Assembly: GCA_035607415.1 (NCBI GenBank)
Contig: DATNAQ010000099.1
Span: 32,259-96,258, forward strand
Reading direction: 5' to 3'
Source of the DNA: JAQBQH01 sp035607415
GTDB lineage: Bacteria > Myxococcota_A > Polyangia > Palsa-1104
DNA length: 64,000 nucleotides
In this document: one piece after another, positions 21,248-31,335 of the stretch
Layout: every line of letters starts with the position of its first letter
Position numbering within the stretch: position 1 is the first letter of the stretch
Position numbers and translations under genes: made by a program
Notes under the pieces: model-generated
Databases searched by the model: none
Told to the model about the DNA's origin: nothing
What the model saw: the letters and a program-made list of their open reading frames with translations, nothing else

Positions 21248-21607
21248 CTACTTTACCTGCACGCGCTTGCCGCTCACGCGCGCGGCCGCTTCGGCGATGC
21301 GCTTGACGCGCACGACCAGGAGCGACGCGTCGAACTCGGGCGGCTCGCCGTCGGAGGAGGAGGCGCGTACGCCCATCTCCATGATCACCGGATCGTGCAG
21401 GCGATCGTCGGTGATGACGCGCGCGCTGGAGCGCACCTCGCGCCAGGCGGCGACGTCGGTGCTGCCGGTCGTGATCTGCGTGGCCAGCTCGATGTGCAGG
21501 ATGGCATCGAACGGAATGACCGCCCCGCGAATGCGGAACGACGTTCCGTCATCGTCGACGGTGATGCGCGCCTTCTCGAGCAGGCGGGCGTCGCCGAGCG
21601 CGGTCAT
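21248..21607 (-). CDS. Hypothetical protein, 119 residues
   Basis: Not recognised. A soluble acidic protein with no signal peptide; it begins MTALGDARLLEKARITVDDD and alternates short strands (FRIRGAVIPFDAILHIELA, DASLLVVRVKR). Secondary-structure feel is alpha/beta; the middle has AAWREVRSSARVITDD. The ATG overlaps the stop of the epimerase gene (ATGA), so it is translated from that operon. It converges with the thioesterase gene, with a single base between the two stop codons. Confidence 0.6.
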   Translation of the reverse strand: MTALGDARLLEKARITVDDDGTSFRIRGAVIPFDAILHIELATQITTGSTDVAAWREVRSSARVITDDRLHDPVIMEMGVRASSSDGEPPEFDASLLVVRVKRIAEAAARVSGKRVQVK

Positions 21608-22557
21608 TTCGGCTGCTCTTTGAACCAGGCGCAGAAGCGCCCGATGCCGTCTTCGATCGGCACCTTCGGCGCGTAGCCGAGCTCGGCGGCGGCGTGCGTG
21701 ACGTCGGCGTAGGTGATGGGCACGTCGCCCGGCTGATCGGGCTGGCGGTCGAGGATCGCCTTCTTGCCGATGCCGGCTTCGATGAGCTCGACGAGGCGCG
21801 CCAACGTCGTGGTGCGCGAGCCGCCGAGGTTGTAGACGCGGTGGACGCCGCCGTCGCAGCGATCAATCGAGGCGACCACGCCGTCGATGATGTCGTCGAT
21901 GTACGTGTAGTCGCGCGCGGAGCTGCCGTCGCCGAAGAAGGGAAGCGCCTTGCCGTCGGCGATGAGGCGCGCGAACTTGTGGATCGCCATCTCCGGGCGC
22001 TGGCGAGGGCCGTAGACGGTGAAGAAGCGCAGCGCCGTGGTGGCGATGCCGAAGAGATCGCTGTAGTTGGAGCAGAAGAGCTCGCCGGCGCGCTTGGAGG
22101 CGGCGTAGGGCGACGCCGGGCGGACCGCGGGATCGCGCTCGCGGAACGGCACTTCGTTGTGCGCGCCGTACACCGACGACGACGAGGCGAACACGAAGCG
22201 GCGCACGCCGTGCGCGCGGCACGCTTCGAGCAGATCGAGCGTGCCTTCGATGTTCACGCGCTGGTAGCGCTTGGGCTGCGCCAGCGACGGGCGCACGCCG
22301 GCGAGCGCGCCGAGGTGCACGACCACGTCGAACGCATGGTTGGTGAACAGCCGCTCGACGAGCGCGGCGTCGAGGAAGTCGCCCTCGTGGAACTCGACGC
22401 GCTCGGCGACGAGCGCGAGGTTGCGCCGGTGCAGCGCGGCCGGGTAGAGGGTCTCGTCGAAGTTGTCGAGCCCGATGATGGTATCGCCGCGGGCGCCGAG
22501 GCGCGCGGCAAGGGAGGAGCCGATGAAACCGGCGACGCCGGTGAGGAGGACCTTCAC
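21604..22557 (-). CDS. NAD-dependent sugar-nucleotide epimerase (UDP-glucuronate 4-epimerase-like)
   Basis: A 317-residue extended short-chain dehydrogenase. NAD motif TGVAGFIGSSLA at residue 6, catalytic Ser in ASSSSVYG, Y-x-x-x-K in PYAASKRAGE, then LRFFTVYGPRQRPEMA and DYTYIDDIIDG, which are closest to UDP-glucuronate 4-epimerases (CapD/LpsL type) and related UDP-glucose 4-epimerases. It would supply UDP-galacturonate or another C4-epimer for surface polysaccharide. It lies 10 bases after the PhnD-like gene in a four-gene minus-strand operon with tlyA. Confidence 0.88.
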   Translation of the reverse strand: MKVLLTGVAGFIGSSLAARLGARGDTIIGLDNFDETLYPAALHRRNLALVAERVEFHEGDFLDAALVERLFTNHAFDVVVHLGALAGVRPSLAQPKRYQRVNIEGTLDLLEACRAHGVRRFVFASSSSVYGAHNEVPFRERDPAVRPASPYAASKRAGELFCSNYSDLFGIATTALRFFTVYGPRQRPEMAIHKFARLIADGKALPFFGDGSSARDYTYIDDIIDGVVASIDRCDGGVHRVYNLGGSRTTTLARLVELIEAGIGKKAILDRQPDQPGDVPITYADVTHAAAELGYAPKVPIEDGIGRFCAWFKEQPK

Positions 22558-22567
22558 GACGGAAACG

Positions 22568-23395
22568 CTACCCTTGCGGCACGTGCGCGCGCAAGCGAGC
22601 GATGATCTTGACGACGTCGCCGGTGACGGGCATGAGGCGCTCGGCCTGGACGAGCGTGTGCAGGGCGCGCGCGCCGGCGTCGTCGTCGTGGAGCGAGAGC
22701 AGGGCGTCGCGCGCGGCCGCTTGCAGGCGCCCGTCGAGCGGCGGCGCCAGCACCATGCCGTCGGGCGGGATGGGATCGGTGACGTCGAGGATGCGCAGCT
22801 CGCCGCCCACGTGATCGCCGAGCGACTGGCGGAGCTCGAGCTGCGCCAGCTTCCAGCGCTCGTCGCGCGCGGCGCCGGCGCGATCGCTGACGTAGTGGGC
22901 GCAGACGTCGGCGTCCCCGTCGGCGACCGCGCGGCAGGCGGCGGCGGCGCTGCCGTAATAGCGCTCGGCGGCGAGGTCGTAGCGCGGATCGACGCCGGCG
23001 GCGAGGAGGTGCAGCTGCGGGAACAGGTAGCCCGAGGCCGAGTAGGGATCGGCCCAGGCGGCGCGCGCGCCGCGCAGCCCGCGGACGCTCGTTCGATGGC
23101 TGTCGCCGCGCACGATGAGCGCGGCGCGATAGGCGAGCGCGCCGCCGCGCTGGCTGACGCAGGCGAGCGGCGCGCCCTTCATGGCAGCGCGCACGTGCAA
23201 CAGCGGCGGCATCCACGCGATCGAGACGCCGCCGACGAGGAGCCCGTCGAGGAGCCGCTCGTAGTCGGGCGTGACGGTGACGGCGATGCGCCGGCCGAGG
23301 CGCGTCGCGAGCGCGTCGGCGAACAGGTGCGCGCCGGCGTCGAGATCGTGGCCCGCATGGCTGCGGCTGATGCCGAAGGTGAGGGCCGCCCCCAT
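22568..23395 (-). CDS. PhnD-like periplasmic-binding-fold protein lacking a signal peptide
   Basis: A 275-residue protein of the phosphate/phosphonate-binding PhnD superfamily: the N-terminal LTFGISRSHAG, FADALATRLGRRIAV, then VSIAWMPPLLHVRA and ASGYLFPQLHLLAAG (the binding-protein pattern S-x-S-G-x-x-x-P), and VADGDADVCAHYVS. Transporter subunits of this family are exported, but the N-terminus here begins directly with the first strand and has no signal peptide, and no permease or ATPase gene is adjacent. It may act as a cytosolic ligand sensor. Start ATG 23395. It lies between tlyA and the epimerase. Confidence 0.7.
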   Translation of the reverse strand: MGAALTFGISRSHAGHDLDAGAHLFADALATRLGRRIAVTVTPDYERLLDGLLVGGVSIAWMPPLLHVRAAMKGAPLACVSQRGGALAYRAALIVRGDSHRTSVRGLRGARAAWADPYSASGYLFPQLHLLAAGVDPRYDLAAERYYGSAAAACRAVADGDADVCAHYVSDRAGAARDERWKLAQLELRQSLGDHVGGELRILDVTDPIPPDGMVLAPPLDGRLQAAARDALLSLHDDDAGARALHTLVQAERLMPVTGDVVKIIARLRAHVPQG

Positions 23396-23427
23396 GGTAC
23401 CCAGTGTCCGTCGGCGACGGCGGGACG

Positions 23428-24183
23428 TCAACTTGCCGGCGTGCGCACGAAGAGCAGGTACTCGACGTTGCCGGCCGGGCCGGTGATCGGCGATTCGACG
23501 ACGCCGACCACCTCGCAGCCGAGGGCGCGCGCGGCGTCGGCGCATTTGTCGACGGCGGCCTGACGCTTGGCGGGCTCGCGCACGACGCCGCCCTTGCCGA
23601 CTTCGCCCTTGCCGACCTCGAACTGCGGCTTGACGAGGGCGACGATCGGCTTGCGCCCCGGACCGGCGGCGGCGACGAGCGTGGGCAGGACGAGCGTGAG
23701 CGAGATGAAGCTGACGTCGCACACGACGATGTCCGGCACATAGGGCAGGCTGGCCACGTCGAGCGTTCGCGCGTTGGTCTGCTCGAGGCAGGTGACGCGT
23801 GGATCGGTGCGCAGCGCGTGGGCGAGCTGGTTGGTGCCGACGTCGAGCGCGATGACGGCGGTGGCGCCGCGCTGCAGGAGCACGTCGGTGAAGCCGCCGG
23901 TCGAGGCGCCGACGTCGAGGGCGCGCAGGCCGCGCACGTCGAGGGCGAAGTGGTCGAGCGCGTGGACGAGCTTGAGGCCGCCGCGCGAGACGTAGGGCAT
24001 GGGCTCGCCCTTGAGGCGGATGGGCGCTTCGACGTCGACCAGCTCGCCCGGCTTGGCGACGGCGTGGTCGCCGATGACCACCTGGCCGGCGAGGATGAGC
24101 GCCTGGGCCCGGGTGCGCGTCGGGGCGAGGCCGGCGTCGACGACGCGCTTGTCGGCGCGCTCGCGTGCAGGCCGTTTGCTCAC
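23428..24183 (-). CDS. tlyA: TlyA family rRNA methyltransferase
   Basis: A 251-residue TlyA/hemolysin-A-type 2'-O-methyltransferase, which in mycobacteria methylates cytidines in 16S and 23S rRNA. N-terminal S4 RNA-binding domain (RADKRVVDAGLAPTRTRAQALI), then the FtsJ-like fold: YVSRGGLKL, the SAM loop ALDVGASTGGFTDVLLQRGA, the catalytic-region DIVVCDVSFISL and KPQFEVGKGEVGKGG. GTG start at 24183. A TATACA box ends 6 bases upstream, so the message may be leaderless. Head of the tlyA/PhnD-like/epimerase/119-aa operon. Confidence 0.93.
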   Translation of the reverse strand: MSKRPARERADKRVVDAGLAPTRTRAQALILAGQVVIGDHAVAKPGELVDVEAPIRLKGEPMPYVSRGGLKLVHALDHFALDVRGLRALDVGASTGGFTDVLLQRGATAVIALDVGTNQLAHALRTDPRVTCLEQTNARTLDVASLPYVPDIVVCDVSFISLTLVLPTLVAAAGPGRKPIVALVKPQFEVGKGEVGKGGVVREPAKRQAAVDKCADAARALGCEVVGVVESPITGPAGNVEYLLFVRTPAS

Positions 24184-24189
24184 CGGTCG

Positions 24190-24195
24190 TGTATA
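24190..24195 (-). promoter_or_regulatory. -10 box TATACA just upstream of tlyA
   Basis: On the minus strand TATACA is followed by CGACCG and the GTG start at 24183. Five of six consensus bases and no Shine-Dalgarno: a leaderless-type start. Confidence 0.45.
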
Positions 24196-24206
24196 GCGGA
24201 TTTCCC

Positions 24207-24235
24207 TTGCCGCTGGGCGGCTGCTTTGCTAAGGA
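24207..24235 (+). promoter_or_regulatory. Promoter of the tRNA-Ala gene
   Basis: TTGCCG (24207-24212), 17-base spacer, TAAGGA (24230-24235). A transcript would begin close to 24242, a few bases before the tRNA. The -10 is weak. Confidence 0.4.
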
Positions 24236-24247
24236 TCCGAGCACTTC

Positions 24248-24320
<73 letters not shown>

Positions 24321-24331
24321 CTCGAAGGTCA

Positions 24332-24369
24332 AAGGGCTCCGCAGAAATGCGGGGCCCTTCGATTTTTTT
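24332..24369 (+). terminator. Rho-independent terminator after tRNA-Ala
   Basis: AAGGGCTCCGCA and TGCGGGGCCCTT form a 12-bp stem with one G-U pair and a GAAA tetraloop, followed after CGA by seven Ts. Confidence 0.9.
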
Positions 24370-24517
24370 GACCGTTCGCCGTCGACAGTCTGGCTGGTCA
24401 ATTCGATTGGTCGATCCGTCGTTCGCCGACGGGACGCGCGCGCGAATCAGCTGCAAAGTCGTGCGGGCTCGTCGTGGCACCACGCTTGCTCGAGGGGCGC
24501 GGCCACGGAGGACTCTC

Positions 24518-25576
24518 ATGATGCGATCGCACGTTTCCTCGATGGCTCTCGTCGCAGCAGCTCTCTTGTCGCCGCTCGGGTGCGGCGTCGGTACCGACCC
24601 CGCCGAGACCGGCGTCGAGGCGGAGGCGCTCACCGGCCCGACCGCCGTCGCCAACATGTCGCCGAGCGGCATCGTCGAGTCGACCGGCAACCTCTATTGG
24701 ACCCGGAACTCCTTTACAGTCTTCCCGCGACGCGGCTACTCCGCGCAGGTCTTTCGCGCCGCCAAGACGAACGTGCCGGGGCAGGAGACGGTCCTCTATT
24801 CGGAGAGCTCGATCAGCCCGTTCAACTTCGGCAACATCACCTTCGCGATGGTCAACGGCGTCTGGTACGGCTACTTCATCGCCAACTACCGCACCGGCGG
24901 AACGTACATCAAGCGCGTGCCGCTCGACGGCAGCTCCGGCGCGGTCACGCTCGGCCTCGCCAACACGACGATCAGCGCCGGCTCGCCGCTCGCCACCGAC
25001 GGCAGCCACTTGTTCTACTACGGCCCCGACGGCATGTACGCCATGACGATGGACGGCCTCAACGGCTATCGCTACTCGTCGGTCACCAACGTCTCGGCGC
25101 TCGGCATCGACGCGCTGCATATCTACTGGGCCGAAGGCACCAACGTGTACCGCGCGCTCAAGCCGCCGTACTCGCCGTACACGACGCTCATCGCCACCAC
25201 GACCGATCCGGTGACGCAGATCTCGGTGCTGCCAGGCTCGCCCGACGACAACACCACGACGGTCTACTACGCGTCGGGGCAGTACGTCTCGCAGTGGTCG
25301 CAGACCAACGGCGCGGCCCTCTTCACGGGCGCCTACGGCTTCGGGTTCGTGAATCCGGTGACGGCGACGTCGCTGTCGGTCAGTAGCGGCGGCACCAACG
25401 TCGTGTGGACCTGGTGCGACACGAGCTCGCACTGCTGGGTCGGTTACCGCGGCGAGAACGACTTCATCGGCTTCGGCACGATCACGAGCGTCGCGGCCGG
25501 CGCGCGCCAGGCCGTGGGCGACGCGACGCGCATCTTCTACGTCGACAACAGCGCGTTCGAGCGCTTCAGCTATTAG
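24518..25576 (+). CDS. Lipoprotein with beta-propeller-like repeats
   Basis: A 352-residue lipoprotein with an excellent ribosome site (ACGGAGGA, 5 bases before the first of two ATGs). Signal peptide MMRSHVSSMALVAAALLSPLG|C. The mature part has regularly spaced strand blocks: GNLYWTRN, NGVWYGYFIA, GSHLFYYGPDGMYAM, LHIYWAEGTNVYRA, TTVYYASGQYVSQW, TNVVWTW and TRIFYVDN, that is about seven aromatic-rich strands as in a propeller. It resembles the lipoprotein at 14551-15747. Function unknown; surface exposure is possible. It follows the tRNA terminator, so it needs its own promoter. It converges with the next gene, overlapping by 4 bases. Confidence 0.8.
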   Translation: MMRSHVSSMALVAAALLSPLGCGVGTDPAETGVEAEALTGPTAVANMSPSGIVESTGNLYWTRNSFTVFPRRGYSAQVFRAAKTNVPGQETVLYSESSISPFNFGNITFAMVNGVWYGYFIANYRTGGTYIKRVPLDGSSGAVTLGLANTTISAGSPLATDGSHLFYYGPDGMYAMTMDGLNGYRYSSVTNVSALGIDALHIYWAEGTNVYRALKPPYSPYTTLIATTTDPVTQISVLPGSPDDNTTTVYYASGQYVSQWSQTNGAALFTGAYGFGFVNPVTATSLSVSSGGTNVVWTWCDTSSHCWVGYRGENDFIGFGTITSVAAGARQAVGDATRIFYVDNSAFERFSY

Positions 25577-26001
25577 TCGAGGGCGTCGCTTGGCAAGTGC
25601 CGGGCGGCGATCAGCGAAAAGCGGTGGATGGCGGTGGCCAGCGCCTCTCCGAGCTTGCCGTGCAGGACGTCGAGCGTCAGGCGGTGCTCGACGTCGCGCC
25701 AGGCGCCCGTGCTCTCGAGCGGGCGCAGCACCGGATCGGTCGCGACGTAACAGCGCCGGTCCTCGGTGAGCAGGTACAAGAGCATGCGCTGGCGCCGCCC
25801 GCCCCGCGCCGTCGAGGCGCGCAGGAGCGCATAGGCGCGCGTCGTCGGGTAGCGGCTCGTCGTTTCGATGCACACGTGGAACTCGACGCGCGTGCACGCC
25901 TCGGCTGCCGCCACGGCGGCGGCGATGCGGCCTTCTTCGTTGGGTAGGAGCAGCGGCGCTTCGGCGAGGATCGACATGCGCGCCGCCAGAGCACGCCGCA
26001 T
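25573..26001 (-). CDS. TPM-domain-like protein (TLP18.3/Psb32/MOLO-1 type)
   Basis: A 142-residue protein with LLLPNEEGRIAAAVAAAEACTRVEFHVCIE at residues 17-46 and LGEALATAIHRFSLIAARHLP at the end, the pattern of stand-alone TPM domains (E-x-x-I-x-x-A-(I/V)-x-x-A-E, then beta strands, then a final helix). Bacterial soluble TPM proteins of this kind are of unknown role. No signal peptide or membrane helix is seen. The start is uncertain: ATG 26001 is used here; ATG 25977 would shorten it by 8 residues and still keep the domain. Confidence 0.6.
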   Translation of the reverse strand: MRRALAARMSILAEAPLLLPNEEGRIAAAVAAAEACTRVEFHVCIETTSRYPTTRAYALLRASTARGGRRQRMLLYLLTEDRRCYVATDPVLRPLESTGAWRDVEHRLTLDVLHGKLGEALATAIHRFSLIAARHLPSDALD

Positions 26002-26101
26002 GCCCGCCGCGCGCAAATCGTAAACGCGCGATCTTGCTCGTCGCCGTCGCGGCACAGCAGCCGCGCGGGCGGCACACGTGCCGGGCCGTGCCACTACGAC
26101 G

Positions 26102-26284
26102 TCAGAGCGCGCGCTTCTCTTCCCACGCCTCGACGTAGTTGGCGAGCGCCTCGAGCTCGAGGATCGACTCCATGTCGTCGAACGGGAGCAGCTCCTGGAT
26201 CCGGGCGATCGCTGCCGCGTACTCCGCTTCGCTCGCGATGCTGCGCAGCTCCACGACCTCGATGCGACGCTGTGCGAGAGCCAT
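26102..26284 (-). CDS. HigA-like antitoxin N-terminal fragment
   Basis: A 60-residue acidic protein. Its sequence IRTEAEY-like opening (LRSIASEAEYAAAIARIQELL) and ending LELEALANYVEAWEEKRAL match the N-terminal dimerisation part of HigA-type antitoxins (pattern I-x-x-E-x-x-Y-x-x-A-L...L-x-x-L-V-x-x-Y-E), but the helix-turn-helix half is absent. No HigB-type toxin lies next to it. It may be a truncated relic or a stand-alone regulator. A TAGCGT box ends 6 bases before the ATG. Confidence 0.5.
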   Translation of the reverse strand: MALAQRRIEVVELRSIASEAEYAAAIARIQELLPFDDMESILELEALANYVEAWEEKRAL

Positions 26285-26290
26285 GGGCTC

Positions 26291-26296
26291 ACGCTA
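26291..26296 (-). promoter_or_regulatory. -10 box TAGCGT upstream of the HigA-like gene
   Basis: On the minus strand TAGCGT then six bases then ATG 26284; leaderless-type arrangement. Possible -35 TTTCCG at 17-base spacing. Confidence 0.35.
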
Positions 26297-26348
26297 ACAA
26301 AGCGCGGATCGTCCGGAAAGCACAAACGTAGAAGCTGGATCGTTCCGA

Positions 26349-27074
26349 TCACTTGCAGGCGTCGTCGGTGCCCGGGTTGACCTGGCAGCCGTTGGGGCAG
26401 GTCTTGGCGACGCTGCCGGCGCCGCTCGCCTGGCACTTGTAGAGCGTCTGCGGATCGCCGTCGAGCTTGTCGCCGCCGCAGTAGAAGCCGCCGGTGGTGC
26501 AGGTGCCGCCCGCGCCGCGGCAGGTGTCGTCGAGGCCGGGGCGCACGATGCAGCCGGCGCTGCACACGCCGCGCGGCGTCGGGGCGGCGGGCGCGTCGCA
26601 GCGATAGAGGGTGCCGGCGTCGCCGGTGAGCTTGTCGCCGCCGCAGTAGAAACCGCCGGGCACGCAGTATGGGCCCGCCAGATCGGGCGGCGCGCCGGCG
26701 TCGACGACGGCGGCGCCGAGTTGCACGTCGACCGAGGCGTGCTCGCCGGGCGCGATCGTGGTGGTGGCGGAGCCGGTGGCGACGACGGCGCCGGCGCGCT
26801 CGGCGGAGAGCGCGACGCGGATGTTGGTGGGCGCCGTGATCGACGAGCCGAGCTCGATGGCGGTGACCGCGGGCAGCGTGGTGGCGCCGCTGCGCGCGGT
26901 GGTGGCGGTGCCGTGCACCGGACCGACGGTGACGGCGACGTCGAGCGCGTCGACGCTGCTCACCGCCGACGACGCGACGTGCACCGCGAGGCAGGCGCCG
27001 GCGACGCCCATGCACGGATCGACCGCGCCGCATCCGAGCGTGGCGACGGGCACGAGCAGGAGGAGCGCGCGCAT
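26349..27074 (-). CDS. Lipoprotein with two C-terminal six-cysteine YCGGD domains
   Basis: A 241-residue lipoprotein (lipobox TLG|C). After an N-terminal beta-sandwich-like part of about 110 residues come two tandem copies of a small cysteine-rich domain: GGFYCGGDKL-x-GD-x-x-TLY(R/K)C...C-x-x-GC-x-V-x-PG-x-DD-x-C. A third copy ends the unrelated lipoprotein at 30204-31214. Six cysteines per copy suggest disulfides, so it is extracytoplasmic. The ATG overlaps the stop of the TPR gene (ATGTGATG), so it belongs to the signalling module A. The N-terminal part has the same place and strand order as the lipoprotein at 51503-51898 in module B. Confidence 0.75.
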   Translation of the reverse strand: MRALLLLVPVATLGCGAVDPCMGVAGACLAVHVASSAVSSVDALDVAVTVGPVHGTATTARSGATTLPAVTAIELGSSITAPTNIRVALSAERAGAVVATGSATTTIAPGEHASVDVQLGAAVVDAGAPPDLAGPYCVPGGFYCGGDKLTGDAGTLYRCDAPAAPTPRGVCSAGCIVRPGLDDTCRGAGGTCTTGGFYCGGDKLDGDPQTLYKCQASGAGSVAKTCPNGCQVNPGTDDACK

Positions 27075-27661
27075 CACATCGACCCCGCGCAGCCGGTAGT
27101 GCCGCAGATGATCGGCGGCAGGCGCGACTCGTGCGACGTGCCGAAGACGACGCCGAGCGTGATGCCGGCGGCGGTGACCGCGGCGGCGCCGCCGAGCGCG
27201 GTCCAGAACCACCAGCGATGGGCGAGCGGCTCGCGCGCCGGCGGAGGCCCGGGCGCCGGCGGAGGCGCGGGCGCTGGCGCCGGTACGACGAGCGGCACCG
27301 GCGCAGGCGCGCGTGTCGGCTTCGGCGCGCGCTCGCAGGCGTCGCGCTGCTGCGTGACCTCGGCGACGCGCTCGTCGTCGGGCGGCACGCGCTGCAAGAA
27401 GGTCTCGAAGGCGAGCAGCGCTTGCGTGCAATCGCCGAGCTGCACGTAGGTCAGGCCGAGCCAGCGATACGGATTGGCCTTGTCGGGCACGAGCCGGCGC
27501 GCCGCCTCGAACTCGCGCAGCGCCGCCGCGTAGTCGCCGGCGCGGTACGCGGCCACGCCGGTGTCGAGGCGGCGCAGCGCGGCGTCGTCGCGATCCTCGA
27601 CGGCGCGGGCGGGCGCGCTCCACAGCAGCGCCACGGCCATCGCCGCCAACAAGAGGCGCAT
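27074..27661 (-). CDS. Tail-anchored TPR protein (module A)
   Basis: A 195-residue protein. Signal peptide at 1-21 (MRLLLAAMAVALLWSAPARA), then three TPR-like units (ALRRLDTGVAAYRAGDYAAALREFE; NPYRWLGLTYVQLGDCTQALLAFETFL), a Pro/Ala linker (PAPAPAPPPAPGPPPA), and one C-terminal membrane helix (WWFWTALGGAAAVTAAGITLGVVFG) with a short Cys-containing tail. The TPR part is thus periplasmic. Same domain order as the product of 50841-51503. It is divergent from the kinase at 27725 and overlaps the lipoprotein gene that follows. Confidence 0.8.
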   Translation of the reverse strand: MRLLLAAMAVALLWSAPARAVEDRDDAALRRLDTGVAAYRAGDYAAALREFEAARRLVPDKANPYRWLGLTYVQLGDCTQALLAFETFLQRVPPDDERVAEVTQQRDACERAPKPTRAPAPVPLVVPAPAPAPPPAPGPPPAREPLAHRWWFWTALGGAAAVTAAGITLGVVFGTSHESRLPPIICGTTGCAGSM

Positions 27662-27669
27662 CGCCGACG

Positions 27670-27698
27670 ATCGTAACGCGCGGCGGCGGACGTCGCAA
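27670..27698 (-). promoter_or_regulatory. Promoter of the TPR/lipoprotein operon
   Basis: TTGCGA (27698-27693), 17 bases, TACGAT (27675-27670) on the minus strand; the -10 ends 8 bases before ATG 27661. It faces the kinase promoter in a 63-bp gap. Confidence 0.5.
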
Positions 27699-27710
27699 CG
27701 ACCGCCGCGG

Positions 27711-27716
27711 TATACT
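27711..27716 (+). promoter_or_regulatory. -10 box TATACT upstream of the kinase gene
   Basis: TATACT, five of six consensus bases, ends 8 bases before ATG 27725 and no Shine-Dalgarno is present. The -35 is weak (GACGTC at 16-base spacing). Confidence 0.45.
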
Positions 27717-27724
27717 CGCGGGCG

Positions 27725-28894
<1,170 letters not shown>

Positions 28895-28895
28895 C

Positions 28896-30203
<1,308 letters not shown>

Positions 30204-31214
30204 CTAGCGGCAGGAGTCGTCGGAGCCGGGGTTGACGCGGCAGCCGTTGGCGCAGTGCCGCACCACGGCGGGTGCGCCGGCGCCGGTGCAACGATAGAGC
30301 GTCGACGAGCTGCCGCTCACCTTGTCACCGCCGCAGTAATAGCCGCCGACGACGCACGACGAGCCGCCGTTGGTAGTGCCGCTCGCGCTCTGCGCGAACT
30401 TGTGGCGCACGGTCGCCTTCGCCGTCGCCGACCACTTGTAGAACTGATAGATCGTGTTGCTGACGAGGCCGTTGCGCCCGACCAGCCACGAGCGCACCTG
30501 CGAGCGCAGCGACGACTTCATCTTCGCGTTGGCGTACACGGCGTGGATGTGGCGCACGTCGAACGACGGCCAGCCGTCGTGCCCCGGCCAGCGGTACCAG
30601 GCGGCGAAGCCGACGCGGCCGAGCTTCTCCAGCAGGTTGCGGATCTGCGCATTCGAGAGGCCGCTGACGCTGATGTCGGTCGCCGCGCAGTAGGGATGGC
30701 CGTTGACCACGCCGTCCTGCGCGTGCGTGCCCGCCGACGCCGCCGCGTTGCCGATGGTCTGCATGATGCGCCCGGCGGTGATGCCGATCGAGCGCAGCGC
30801 GTCCGAGGCGCGCGGGTGCAGGCCCCACTTGAGCAGCGCCGCGTCGGGCGTGGCTGCCGTCGGGGCCGAGCCGACCGCCTTCTCGCCGGCGTTCGCGACG
30901 TCGACTTCGTTGGGGTCGAGCATGGTCAGGCGCGCCTGATCGGTCTCGTCGTCGACGAGCACGTCGTCGGTCTCGACCGCTTCGTCGTCGTCGAAGAGCA
31001 CGGCGTCGCTGGCGTCGACCGGCTGCGCTTCGGCGCCGACGAGCAGATCCTCTTCCGCTTCCTGCGCCGGCTCGGGCAAGAGCGCCACTTCCTGCACGGT
31101 CAGCTCCGCGTCGACCTCATCCTGATCGGCACCGACGGTATTGCCACCGCACGCGCCCAGCGCCAGCGCCAGCGCGGCCGAAATCATCCAGTACTTCGAA
31201 GCTCGAACGTTCAT
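30204..31214 (-). CDS. Lipoprotein with LAS/M15-like metallopeptidase fold and YCGGD domain
   Basis: A 336-residue lipoprotein (LGA|C lipobox, GAGGTG ribosome site upstream). After about 100 acidic, disordered residues comes a domain with GHPYCAATDISVSGL and DVRHIHAVYAN. H-x6-D and H-x-H are the zinc-ligand patterns of LAS/M15-type peptidoglycan hydrolases (H-x6-D...H-x-H). The C-terminus is a six-cysteine domain GGYYCGGDKVSGSSSTLYRC, matching the two copies in the lipoprotein at 26349-27074. A cell-wall or surface hydrolase is inferred. It ends at 30204, next to the stop of the FHA activator. Confidence 0.65.
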   Translation of the reverse strand: MNVRASKYWMISAALALALGACGGNTVGADQDEVDAELTVQEVALLPEPAQEAEEDLLVGAEAQPVDASDAVLFDDDEAVETDDVLVDDETDQARLTMLDPNEVDVANAGEKAVGSAPTAATPDAALLKWGLHPRASDALRSIGITAGRIMQTIGNAAASAGTHAQDGVVNGHPYCAATDISVSGLSNAQIRNLLEKLGRVGFAAWYRWPGHDGWPSFDVRHIHAVYANAKMKSSLRSQVRSWLVGRNGLVSNTIYQFYKWSATAKATVRHKFAQSASGTTNGGSSCVVGGYYCGGDKVSGSSSTLYRCTGAGAPAVVRHCANGCRVNPGSDDSCR

Positions 31215-31335
31215 GGGTTCACCTCGCTGGCGAGCCGTTCAGCAAGCGCGGTGCCGGCTGCAAGCGGGCGGAATCAGGCAGGCGCGGCCGGCGAGGTGTA
31301 GCGGCGCGCGCGACAGTGCGAACTGGCCGCGGCGG

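Noticed and set aside
26102..26104. TGA at the end of the HigA-like gene as a possible Sec codon
   Set aside because: The downstream frame gives no helix-turn-helix or conserved sequence and there is no SECIS-like hairpin.
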